Of a stretch of 64,000 nucleotides of DNA, positions 23,810-36,400 are shown in pieces; position 1 is the stretch's first letter; each line of letters opens with the position of its first letter. The DNA is from Megamerina dolium (lineage: Eukaryota; Arthropoda; Insecta; Diptera; Megamerinidae). Below the pieces are notes generated by a model that ran no database searches, was not told where the DNA came from, and was given only the letters and a program-made list of their open reading frames with translations. A program made the translations under genes and the position numbers. Where the stretch lies: contig OY978526.1 in assembly GCA_963854835.1 (NCBI GenBank), forward strand, positions 32,576,501 through 32,640,500, read 5' to 3'.

Positions 23810-26800
23810 CTATGTCGTCCGCTTACACAATACACGTTTTGCATAACTCTCCATAGCTAGACGCAGTAGGTGCTCTGCGGTAACACATCCGGTTTTTTGC
23901 ACTAACGCATATAGATATCCATTTTGATTTTGTAGCAATTCAAAGGGATGTCCCAATTCCACAATACGACCACCATCCATAACAATTACTCGATCGTTAT
24001 CCATGACGGTATACAAACGGTGTGTTATCGTTAGAACAGTACACATTTTGAACTTTATGTGTATTGCCTCCTGAATTAACTTGTCTGTCCTGTAAAAAAA
24101 AGATTGATTTCACTTATTGCTCAATACTAAAAGGATTAGATATATGCATTTGGATATATAGGGATTCCCATCAAATAATTTGTAATGCAATATACATTTT
24201 GACACAAAGTTACATTGAAATGAATGGAAAAGTACGAAAAAGTGAAAAAGAATAACGCTTTTTAAGGAGTAGGTGTCATCTTCATGTATTGAATTGAAAA
24301 AGTGGGCAGGATAAAGGTTAAATAACCATTGCGCCCAACTTTTTCTGTATAGTTTAATAGATACATTTTAATAGATACATTTAATACATACATTTCCATA
24401 TGTTGAATCGTTAAATTTTGCAAAAGTATTGGTATAATTTTCAACAGTGGTCGGTATAATATCAAATTGCATCAGATAATGTGGCAACTAACATATCTTC
24501 ATGTTGAAGCGTCGTCATTAGGCTATTGAAATCAGTATGTGCAATTTTTTTAAGTGTGAACATCATTTTTTTTTTAGCTGCGACTGTCAACTTTTTTCCG
24601 ACTGGCTACAAATCCTCATGGGTTTTGGCATAGACTGTTTAAAAGTGGTGATTTTGATACAAGCGATAAAGAGCGTGGAGACGCTGAATTGGAGATTTAA
24701 TTGGACGAATACTCATGTGAAACTCAAAAGGAGATTGCTGAATCTTTGGGAGTGACTCGACAACCCATTTGTTGTTTCTAACATGGCTATGGTGCAGAAA
24801 ATGGGAAACCGGGTTCCATGTGAACTAAAACCAAGAGACATCGAAAAGTTCAACGGTACAAAGGGAAGTCTTTTTTGCATTGTATCGTTACTGGCGACGA
24901 AAATTGGATCTATTACGACAAATCTAAGCACAAGAATTCATATGTGAGGATGGGTCTACCATTTAAAGCCAGTCCAAAGCCGAATATCTGTAGTCCTACA
25001 TCTCCACTCCTCTGATTACCACTTGTATCGATCAATGTAGAATGCCTCGTCCGGAATACACTTCACTTCAGTCGAAGGTATCAAAAATTGGGTGGATACG
25101 GTCTTGCACTTGAAACATGAGTTCTTTTGGGACGGATTTCATATGCTCCCTTGAATGTGAGAACAAGGAAAATACCTTGAATAAAATATATTGTAGAAAT
25201 TTTTTAAAATAGTGCCTCAAAGTCAGGAAATAATCGTTTAAATTATACTTGTACTCCCAATAATCCGAGTAAAATTTTTATATCTTGTATAATTCTAATT
25301 TTTTAAGATGCATAAGTAATGCGAAAAAATTCAGATAAGACCGATATAATATAATATTTCCAATCAAAATGTATCGCATTGATACCATATTAATTTCAAT
25401 GGAAATACCTAATTATCCATTTTTGTTATAACGATTCCTACTCTGCATTAACATGTACCGTCGGTTCATCCATAATAAGAATTTTGTTGTGACGCAAAAT
25501 AGCTCTCGCTAAGCAAATCAGCTGTCTTTGTCCCATGCTGAAATTTGAGCCACCTCCGGTTAATGGACAACTGAGACCGCCCTCTACTCGACTTTCTACA
25601 AAATCCTTTAATTTTACATCTTCCAATGCTTTCCATATTTCGCCATCTGTTTTCTCATCAAAAGGATCTAAATTGTAACGCAATGTTCCAGAAAATATAA
25701 CCGAATCTTGAGGTATTATCGATATACGATTGCGTAAATCATGTAGACCCAATTGGCTAATATCAAATCCATCAATATAAATGCCGCCCTCAATTAAAGC
25801 CAGTCGAAATATTGCTTGAACAATGGATGATTTCCCTGCTCCGGTTCGACCAACAATACCAATTTTCTCCATTGGTTTAATGGAAAGATTTAAGTTTTTC
25901 AAAACGATTTTCCCATATTCGGAATAACGCAGTTGCACATCGAGAAAATTTAAACAGCCGTTACTCGGCCAATCACTTGGTAAATGCAAGCTTTCATGAG
26001 TTTCCAAAGATGGCTCCGATGTGACCTTGATATACTCCATAATACGTTCAAAACTGGTCATGTTGGCTTCCATTTCAGCAGTTTGCCGCATGCCCCACTG
26101 ACACATATATACCAATGTCATGGATTGCGTTATGGCCAAACCGACGTCTCCGCTATAAAATTTCCGGTTGACGAACAGAAAACTAAATGTCACTACCAAC
26201 ATGTACAGCACACAAACGAGATCAGTCCACAAGGCAAAAGCACGGTTAACAGAAACGTATAAATACAATGCACTGGTATTTTTATTTTGGTGACAATGAA
26301 ATTCCTTCTCCATTTGATGGGTCACTTTTAAAGCTCTTATAGTAGTCAATCCGTGAAATGTTTGACTCAAATGCGAGTATATAGGACTGCGTGCTAAAAA
26401 AAAAGATACAGGATACAAGATCCACATGAAAATACATTTAACTTCATGAGAATTATTAGAGTAATTAGAGGTACGTCAAGTTTTTCGATAAATAAATAAG
26501 TAGACATGTATTATAGCTCCAGGAAGACACAACGGTATTCACTTGTCCAAATAAATCGTAGGCACAAAAACTCGTTTTTGGGGTTGACTTGAAGGGTTTA
26601 TTTATGAATTTTTGTTTTTTGATCGTTAGTATGGAAGTTCAAAATGATTTTAATTTTAGGTTTATAAGTGATTTCTTCATTCGTGAGTCAGTATTTAATA
26701 ACAACGAAAAAACAAGCTTATAATTTATTTTTTAAATCATTGAAATCTTAACTAAACTAAGCTTTAAATCATTCTTAAAAGCAAATCTGCTTCAAATACA

Positions 26801-29800
26801 TGATTTTCAACTAACGATTTCGATTATAAGAAAGCAAAAAAAAGTTGTCAGTGAATAAGATATTACTGACTTACTGACTTACTTCCCATTCCTAAATGAA
26901 GAAATACATATGGCCTATGTTACCAAACTTATACTTACTCATGCTTTCAATTCTCTTTAAACTTCTGCTCGCTCCTATAAATAAACTTCGAAAAATTAGC
27001 ATCAAAGATATCATCAAAACGGCTGGTATTATCAGCCAATAATTTGATGTGGCAACAATAATTAAAACGGCAATAACATCAATGTAAAACTATAGAAAAG
27101 AAGAAAATAAAATGAATAATAGAAAAAATGCAATATAGTATTATTATTATGTCGGAACGTAGCTATTTATGTACATTACGATGCCGTTTCGTTTTTATCA
27201 GCGAAACATGATGTTTGGCTTGTTCTATGACGTATGATCAAAATATATCGCCGGTCTTCGGTCAGAGAAAAATATATTAACTCTCAAGCTCATGCGGACA
27301 TATTTTATGGGCATACTCATGTAAGCGTCGCCGAGTACGGTGTGTATGAATACGATATAATAACTGCGAGTTGTTTCGTACTCATTGCTTGTCCTCTTTT
27401 CTACACGAAAATTTTAGCTTCGAAAAACTCGAGCTCGTTGTATAAAGTTCGTTACGACGCATAACACTCATGGCAATTATTGCTCGTGACGTAACGAGTA
27501 GTAGTCACGATTGTACGACAATTACTGATGAATGCATAAATGAGTACGCGAGTTTCCAAATATATCGCGGCATCGTAAACTTTAGTATTTGCACTCTACT
27601 CGTACGACATAGCAGTCTGTCGTGTAGGACTCTATTATGTACATCTTCATTTTCGTTTTCACAGTACCCTTTATTCCACTATTGCGTACTTACTGTTATG
27701 GCTTCAAACATTGCTTTTGGCAATTCAACATCGATATTGGCAATGTCGCTGGCGAACCGGTTCAAAATTCTGCCAGACGTATTATTAGTAAAGAAATGCA
27801 TGCGCGCACGAATTATACCATTGAAGAGTATTTCATGTAACCGAAGTGCTATTTTAAGGCATATTGTAAAAAATCCAAATGTGCGAAAAATATGCAACAG
27901 CAAACTGCATATTAATAAAATTGTGTACAACAATACGATTTCCTCTCTTTTAGTCATGTACTCATCTGCCGACTCGTATTTCATAGGTATTGATTCCTCC
28001 CATGTCGCCCTAAGGGGGGAGGGAGAAAATATTGTAGTATGTCTACTTATTAATGTACGCATAACCTGAGTTACCATTTCGACACAAGTACATCCATTGC
28101 AGCTTGACATCCCCTTGCAAGAATAAAAAGCAAGGGTATTACCATAATGAGCCAAGGCTTCTGTAACATACTTAGATAGGACATGTAAGTGTCAAATGTT
28201 ACAGCACCCTGAATTTGTTGTTCTTTCCGATTTAAACCATTGTCTTTGGAATTGGATTTCTGAACTTCACAAACACTACTATCATCAACGATACCATCGG
28301 TATGATCAAAAGCACATTGTGAGTCTATTGACGCGTTGTCTTCAAGCTCTTGAGAGTTGGTAGACGTCATATTCAGTATACCTTCATATGTATCGAATAT
28401 TTCAATTTGACCACTGCTCATATGAAAAATTTGATCTGCTTGCTGCAAGTGTTGCACATGCTGGGTGACCAATACGCGTATCTTTTCTTTTAGAAATGTC
28501 ATAAAACACTTCTGTACAAGTCGTTTGCCAACATGGCAATCTACTGCCGACAACGGGTCATCGAAAATATAAATATCTGCTTTCCTATAAATGGCTCTTG
28601 CCAAATTTATTCTAGACTTTTGTCCACCACTCAGGCTAATACCATGCTCTCCAATAATTGTGCTATCGCCAAAAGCGAATAACTCAAGATCACGTCCAAG
28701 TTCGCAAACTTCCAAGACGCTCTTGTATCGTTGCACATCAAATTCGTCCACAAATATAATATTTTCACGTATGCTACCTTCAAAGATCCAAGCATCTTGT
28801 GCTGCATAGCTAATTAATCCATTTATTTCAATGCATCCTTGAGAGATCTCTAATTCACCTAGCAACGTATGCAGCAAAGTAGTTTTGCCCGAACCAATAT
28901 TTCCAATAATACCAACAAATTGATTTTCCTTTATGTGGAAGCTGACATTGTATAATGGTGACACACAATTGCTCGGATCTGTTTTATGCCATTTTACTGA
29001 AATATTTTTGAATACGATATGCCGCAGAACGGAAGCTTCTTCAGTGTGTACTCTGCTATTATGCATTTTAGCTGCTCCATCATAATTAACTCTATCCAAA
29101 TTGTGTAGAAAGTTTACAACTCTTCTAGCACACACAATAGTTTCGGCCCAAGTTATTATGGCATGAGGCCAATGCTTCAATAAGGAGACGCTCAGAGCCT
29201 CGTAGTAGGATGACATTACGAATACCAATTTCGCAGTTAATATATCACCAGAATACACGTAGTACACTAAACTGACGAATACGGCAAACTTGGATATGAT
29301 ATTTGTACATTTCAGTGCAGCATAGATATTAGTTATTCCACGTATTGCCTTGATTTCTTTTTTTCTAATCACAGAAATTAATTTTGCGAAACACTTTTCC
29401 CAGGCATACATTTTTATAACCTGAATAGCAGTAATAATCTCGTTCATTAATCGAACACGATCGTCGCCATATTCGGTAGACTGTCGTTTGAAATATACCG
29501 CCTTCATGGCAGCCCAAGCTTGTAATGGAGTCATTGTAACAATCGCCATAATGCCAACAACAGCTGGCCATCCAATATTGCGATACATAATGTAACCAAA
29601 AATACAGGCCTCCAGTGGCCCTTTCCACAACTCGTGCAAGAAATAAAGTGATACATTGAATTGTGTCAAATCCGAAGCTATCACAGCGACCGCTAAAGCA
29701 CCCATGCCATTTTTGTCGGCACTCACCGAAGAGCTCAAGCATTTACGATAGATGAGTCCTGAGCAGGCCAATCGAATTTGTGTTCCCCTCTCAAAGAGGA

Positions 29801-30352
29801 AAAACATAAATGGATGCAAGCATAAGGTCGAGGCCAATGACGATAACACCACACCAGTCGCATATAGATAAGCGTGTCGCTTTGAAGTCTCTATCTGTCC
29901 CTCCGAAAAGTATGATACCAAACCACCCAAGAAAATGGGCTGCGAAGCACTATAAGCATGTATATGAAATAAAAGCAAACTTGTATGTAATATTTTCGAT
30001 TTGGGACTACGAGTATTACGGATCTCATTTTGAAATAAATTTACGAATCAAATTGCATACAAACAAAAATTCGTAAACTTGTTTAAAAATATGACCAGAC
30101 CTTAATACATGATATGCTTACTGAATTGATACCTCAAGAATGGAATACAAAAAACAAACTGGAATTATCCGCCAACCATATACGCGAAATATTGTGCTCA
30201 ACAAACTGGATCGTTTTCGAGAATCTTTAGTTTGCCAATATTGAAAGAATTTCGTCGAAATATTTTCACTCTCCAACGTGGGTATCTGTTCATAGAGATT
30301 ATTTTCTGTCAAATTCTCACGCATTCCATTCTTAAATGTCTCACGTGTCCAC
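23810..30352 (-). CDS. ABC transporter, subfamily C (MRP4 / lethal(2)03659-like), gene A; first exon not found
   Basis: Minus-strand exons in coding order: 30352-30122, 29949-28075, 28009-27694, 27089-26939, 26393-25442 and 24089-23810. They give 1267 residues in frame. The first exon here begins mid-codon with WTRETFKNG, so an upstream N-terminal exon is missing. Architecture is TMD1-NBD1-TMD2-NBD2 without TMD0, as in short ABCC exporters of organic anions and conjugates at the plasma membrane. NBD1 has Walker A GNIGSGKTT, signature LSGGQ and Walker [13 protein letters not shown]2 has GRTGAGKSS, the atypical signature FSMGQ, and MDEPTVHVNAE where the paralogue has [11 protein letters not shown]. 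The NBD1 switch histidine is replaced: VTQH instead of VTHQ. The donor ending exon 26393-25442 is weak (GTAGGA). It is a tandem paralogue of 33484-39091. Transport may be altered; the substrate is unknown. Confidence 0.88.
24545..25190 (+). pseudogene. Mariner-like transposase remnant in an ABCC intron
   Basis: Plus-strand similarity to mariner transposase is spread over several frames: an N-terminal block resembling RLFKSGDFDTSDKERGDAE, then LGVTRQPICC, FLHCIVTGDENWIYYD and, near the right end, a block around NWVDTVLHLKHEFFWDG. Stops and frame changes are frequent and part of the catalytic middle is missing. It lies in the last intron of ABCC gene A, antisense to it. Confidence 0.78.
27148..27611. 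mobile_element. Possible small inverted-repeat element in an ABCC intron
   Basis: The left end TATGTCG..ACG.. reaches TTACGATGCCG. The reverse complement of the right end also starts TATGTCG and reaches TTACGATGCCG at a similar distance, so arms of about 40 bp are imperfectly inverted. The interior is richer in G+C than the flanking intron and carries many TACGAGT/ACTCGTA motifs. No coding capacity and no clear target duplication. Confidence 0.35.
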
Positions 30353-30814
30353 CTGGCAATCCAAAAAGATTAAATCGGTTAAACATCACGTTACGCATGA
30401 AATTAACGTATTCGGAGACTGTCCAAAAGAAGAATAACAATTCAAATTATAGGTACGTAGGTACAATTTTACATTATTGCCTTTTGAAAATAAGTATTTG
30501 CGAACCCTAATACGGTTTGCAACTCATGATCAATTAGTTTTTGCTCTCTAGCAGTTTCCTCTTAGACAATGTACTTATGTTCAATTTCAAACCGCAATAT
30601 GGGCTTTAATAAATTCACAATTTCAAATAAAGGTGGGTCGTCCACTGGGTTCTCCTTAAATAAGTGACAGAAACCTTGTGTCGTCAGCGATTACGGTGGC
30701 AACGAAACTACGTTCAATGGAGCACACTATAGTCATAATAAACGATTCGTTTTGCAGTTCTTCATTCGTTTTTTGCAGGCTATTGCCAAATCAGCTGAGG
30801 CGGAGGGTAAATTA
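30353..30814. other. Upstream flank or first intron of ABCC gene A
   Basis: Should contain or precede the missing N-terminal exon of gene A (minus strand), which by family homology would encode a short leader ending just before the WTRETFK motif. I could not identify it. Confidence 0.4.
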
Positions 30815-31071
30815 ATAAATAAATATGTGGCATTTATAGGCCCCGAATGTTGCTTTGAACGATCTTCTCTTCCAGTACTGTTGTGCGCGTTCAATTTGGA
30901 CAGTATTAGAAGGAATCTAGTTATATCAGCAGGTTCCGAACAGCTTTGTCACAGACCTGTTTAAGCATTTTTTCGTGGCAAAATGTTACTGCCGAATATT
31001 AAAGTTATCTCAGCCGGATATTGAAGCGAATTAGAAGGCCAACGCACTAACCACTGAGCTACGGCACCCAC
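30815..31071 (-). mobile_element. Degenerate tRNA-derived SINE
   Basis: Minus-oriented relative of the copy at 10552-10910. It has recognisable tail and body (TATGTGGCA, CTTCTCTTCCAGTACTGTTG, GGTTCCGAACAG) and a head ending CACTAACCACTGAGCTACGG, but with internal deletions and many substitutions. An old insertion. Confidence 0.75.
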
Positions 31072-33483
31072 GAGACCGATGTAGCTTACTCCATTTTCAG
31101 ATATTTCTTTCATTGTAAAGTACATAGCTTCAAAAAGAATCCAGCCCAATGTCACGCCTTTGATAACTGTAAACATGAATTAACGTCGGAAAATATCGGA
31201 AAAGAAATGTTCCGGTACTTTTGCAAAAATTTTGTAAAATTCCAAAATATGCTATTTTCTCGGTCACTTTGTATGGATTTTGAATCGCTTAGATTTCTTT
31301 CCACTCTCAAAAAATGTTGTTTTGGCTATTTTCGCAGTTTTTTTTTTAGATTAAAACCAAACCTGAGCGCAGAGTCGAATTCAGCTATCTAAAATTCATA
31401 GAATGTGCGGTTAGAAAGAAACCAGAGAGTAATAGCAGAAATCCCACCGCGAATTGGAATTCAAAGTTCCAACATCGTAAAAATATCGATACTCTGATCC
31501 GTCGGACATCCTACTTTTATTTTTAAGCGCGTTGTGTTATCATTTAATAGATATCAAACCTAGACAGATCAAATGTGATGTCAATAACAATCTCTTGAGT
31601 GCTGGGATCTCATCTGGATGTTTTTTTAAGAAGTGCTTGATTGTAAATTGAAACAGAGGGCACAAGTGGGTAGTTTTGAGGCGTCAAATCCTATGCGCTT
31701 GGACCCCAGCTACATTTCTGGAGAAAACCTTGTCACCGAACACTTCCTTTAATAAATCGATGGTTTCGCTGGCAGCATGGCTTATTCGCTGAACACTACT
31801 TGAATGTAAACCATCATCTTAGTGAACACTGATTTTGAAAATAAATTTGCAAACGGCGCTCGCACAATATTGAATAAAGACTTTCTCCCTATTGAACAAA
31901 GGTCGTCTCAAAAAACTCACTGTATGTCGACCGGGTGGCTATGCGATCCGTAGTAATCTTGCATTGAACCAATGCATTGAACCAATCGAAAAATCTTTTT
32001 TTCATATAAAATGAAGAGATTTTTGCAAAAACTTTTCGATATTAATTCATTCAACATTAATGTAAGACACCATACCAGAAAAACCATTTCGATATAAAGT
32101 TAGATTCCAATATAGGATTTTTTTGACGCTGTTCACTGTTTTTTGAAGCATTCATTACTTGTTACTGTATAGTAAGTTTAGCATACGAATTAAAAATATC
32201 GAAACACATTCACTTGCACGTGAGTTGCAACTACTTTTAATAGTGGGTATTGATGCTTGCAATGCCTGTTACCGAATGAAATTAGTTCGTTAACGAAATT
32301 ACAATCAATTTAATTGAAATGTTCTAAACATTCATTATAAATTAACCATCAGATATCATAAATATGCCGATATTCGATACAAGTACAGCTTTATCTAAAT
32401 CCCTGTTGACAGACAGGCAGACATCAATATAATGAACAACAACATTGATTTCGCTTGTACTTTAATAATTTCACATCACAAACAGATGTGTCAAGTGCAC
32501 AATAGCTGTAATATACATAGGTACAACATTCACCACAAGACTCGTCGAATTTTACCAATCACTACCTCCAATTACTAAGGTGATCCATAAACAATAACCA
32601 TATATATCTTATCTTATTGATTCTGATTAAATAATAATTTATGTACTTTTATTAACAATCTTTCATCATCATCATCATCATCATGATAGTATGATTAAAG
32701 AAAATTTATTATTACAATAATAGTGATCCTTAAAATAAGCAAAGATCTGATATCATTTACTCATGTACAATATATTGCAACAATGCTTAAGTATTCAAAA
32801 TAATCAACTTTAGGCACTTTATTAGAATGTAATAATTGCTGCTTGTTACGTTATTAAATAAATACGTATAAATACAAACAAAAAGGAAATGTTAGTAACT
32901 ACATTAATTTATATTGTATAAATTCTTTTACTTAAATGTGTTTATATTATTATATATAATACCTTTTTGCTAGACAATTTCATTAAATTCATTAGAATTA
33001 AGTAAATACTTTGCCACCTTAAGTAAAATTGCACTCATTTGAATCGATAGTAACATTAAATCTACTAAATTTGGTATAAACAGGCACAGCATGTTAATTT
33101 CTTATGAATAGGGAATTTCATTGTTATGTGTCTTCCTTTAACTTTCAGAAATATTCAGATTTCACTGGTCAACATATTTAGCATAACACAATGTTAAGCA
33201 GGATTCTAAGTAAAAATAGACTAAGCACTACATTTACAAAACTACACTACAAATTTGAAAATAGCATTTGATACATTGTTATTTTTACTCAGAATCATCC
33301 GCAGAATTGTGTTTTGTGCTTTGACAATTTGACGCTTCGCTCTAATGTCTCCTTGTTTCTAATAGAATTCCCATATTCTGGCAATGTTGTTGTTTTGTAA
33401 GTATACTTATAGCAAGGAAAAAAATTGTTCCTAAAACAATATCACATTCTTTCACGTTTTTAATGTACAAAAATTCGACTCGA
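31072..33483. other. Intergenic between the two ABCC genes
   Basis: AT-rich. A minus-strand stretch at about 31740-31860 reads SHAASETIDLLKEVFGDK, which weakly resembles the N-terminal helix-turn-helix of mariner-type transposases; it is too short to call. A short (CAT)n run lies at about 32665-32690. The 3' end of ABCC gene B and possibly the first exon of gene A should fall in this stretch, but neither could be fixed. Confidence 0.35.
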
Positions 33484-36400
33484 CTATCTTTCGATGTCAC
33501 TTGACCCTTGCTGATAGCTCTGTTCAGCTGCTTGAAACAATAATGCTGCCGTAGCCAAACCAGTATGATCTACCAGCTGACGCAGATAACCACCAGGACG
33601 TTGCAATAGATCAAATGCATGACCAAGCTCTACCATTTGACCGGCATCCATGACGAGGACACGATCACTATCCATGACGGTATGAAGACGATGAGCAATT
33701 GTCAAAACCGTGCAATCGGCAAATTTCGTGCGTATTGTTTTTTGAATTAATTTGTCCGTTCTGAAAAGAAACAATCTCTCACCTTCTGAGAACAAAACAA
33801 TAGCAACACACACGTTACTTACTCGGGATCCACGTTTGCGGTTGCTTCATCGAGTATCAGAATGTTATTCTTTCTGAGTATCGCTCTCGCTAAGCAAACC
33901 AACTGTTTCTGGCCCACACTGAAATTGGCGCCGCCGTCATACAGACGACAATTGAGACCACCAATTAGAGTTGATACATACCCACGCAGCTCCACATCAG
34001 CTAATGCTTTCCACATGTCCGTATCGTTGCACTCATCCAATGGATCGAGATTATAACGCAGTGTACCCGAAAACAGGACAGGATCTTGTGGTATGATCGA
34101 TATTTTACTGCGTAGATCGTGCAATCCCAAAAAGGCTATATCTACGTCATCAATTCGTATAATACCCTCATTGTAGGCCAGTCGAAATAGCGATTGAATA
34201 ATCGATGATTTGCCCGCACCAGTGCGTCCGACAATGCCGACTTTCTCTTTTGATTCAATGGTAAAGTTTAGATCCTTCAACACATAATCATCCTTGGGAG
34301 CATATTTTAATTTAAAGTTAACAAACTCAATACGACCATTGCTGGGCCACTCTTTTGTAAGTTTATATTTTTCCGGTGTCTCTAGTGGTGGCTCCGTCGG
34401 TTGCTCTGTGTATTCCAGTATACGTTCTACACTGGTCATATCATTTTCCAATTCGGCAGTTTGCCGCATACCCCATTGACACATGCCAATCATAGTGGTT
34501 GAGTGTAAAATCGCCAGTCCAACATCGCCGCTATTGAAATTATGATGCAAAATAAGGAAACTTAATGTGACTGCTGTGATGTATAAGACACATATGATGT
34601 CCGACCATAAGGCAAATGCACGCGTACACGACAGAAATAGAAACCAAGCAGATGTATTCGCATTTTGATGATCATGGAATTCCCGTTGTAGTGCCGCTTG
34701 AGCTTCTAGAGCACGTATTGTAGTTAATCCTTGAAACGTTTGATTGGTAAGTGAATACACTGGACTACGAGCTGTGAACGGGAGTGTGGAAAAAAAATCA
34801 TTCTTTTTCCCAAAATATTCATATCAAATAACTTACAGATCGACTCCAAGCGTTTAACGCTGCGACTGGTATTCACATACAAGTATCGCAACAAGACCAG
34901 GCAAAGAACGATTACAAAAGCTGGCAACAAAAGCCAATAATTCGCGATGGCAACAATTATTAGTACTCCAGATGTATCAATTCCAAACTGAAAGCAATGT
35001 TACAGGTATAAATTATATATACACGCCCATAAATAGTAGTTGGTTAAGCTCACCGCTAAGCAATCCATTAGAGTGTGAGGCAAATCTGTATCAACGGTAC
35101 GTATGTCCTTTGAAAAGCGGTTTAAAATTCTACCCGAAGAGTTGGTGTTAAAGAAATACATGGTTGCACGAGTAATTCCGCGAAACAGACGATCATGTAA
35201 TTTCAATGATATCCGCAGACACATCCGGAAAAAACCGTAGGTGCGCAAAAGATACACAATCAATGTGGCGCCCAGTATTATTGAGTAAAATATTACTAAT
35301 TCCTGGCGTTTCGCCTCGATCTCATCCATTTGCTGTACTGGTACTGTAACATTTGCAACATTATCAATTGGTATACTAGTCATAGTACTGGTGCCATCCT
35401 CATCAGGCATAAAGGTCAGATTCAATGCACTCGATGTGGTGTCGTTATAAGAAAGTCTAACATTCTCCTCCCAAATAACCCTGCAAACAAGAAAATGTTT
35501 ATACAATTTCTGACGGATTCAAGTATTTTTGCAACATTTACCATCGAGAGAGAAAATAATCAACTCCGCTCAGCATTATGCGTGCGCATATGAAAAACGC
35601 AACGATTACTACCAAAACGAATGTATTCTCCAGCGCCTTAAAATATGACATGTAAACACTCAGCTTTACAGAGCCCACCGCTTGAGACTCTTTGTTCAAG
35701 TCTTCGGCCGGCAATTCGCCTGGGTGCAGCAAATGATGAAACTGATCCATGCTTTTTTCCGAATCAGTTCTGGACATATGGCTGCTTATACTCACTGCAT
35801 CGGCAGCGCTTTCATCGTGAGCGTGGTGGGCAAGGAATTGAAATTGTTTTGATTTCTGCAATTCCTGATAGCTGCCCTGAGCCAAAATACGACCAGAGCC
35901 GATTAAAAGCAAATGTTCCACATCGAAGAGATATTGCACTTGGTGTGTCACCAATATTCGGATTTTACCCGATAGAAATTCACCAATGCAACGCTCAAAT
36001 ATGTGCTTCCCCACATGGGTATCGACCGCCGATAGGGGATCATCAAACAAATAAACATCCGCCTTGTGGTATACAGCTCTTGCTAGATTTACCCTCGCTT
36101 TTTGACCACCACTCAAGCTAACACCACGCTCACCAACGATAGTTAGATCGCCACGGGGCAACAATTCCAAGTCGCGCTCTAATGCGCACACCTTCAGGAC
36201 GCGTTTATAGCGACGCTCATTGTAATCGTCGACAAAAACGACATTGTCACGTATGGTGCCCTCAAAAACCCATGCTTCTTGGGATGCATATGATATTTTG
36301 CCATCTACCGATAAATCTCCGGAAATGATGTTGGTCTCGCCAAGTATGGTGCTTAATAAAGTTGACTTTCCAGAGCCTACGGGTCCCAAAACAGCCACTA

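Noticed and set aside
27470..28069. 199-codon plus-strand frame
   Set aside because: Antisense to a well-supported ABCC exon (27694-28009) and to a repeat-like intron; no domain.
31740..31860. Mariner-like N-terminal segment on the minus strand
   Set aside because: Similarity is about 18 residues long and without supporting flanks; mentioned only as a possibility in the region entry.
35645..36121. 158-codon plus-strand frame
   Set aside because: Shadow of the NBD1 exon of ABCC gene B on the opposite strand.
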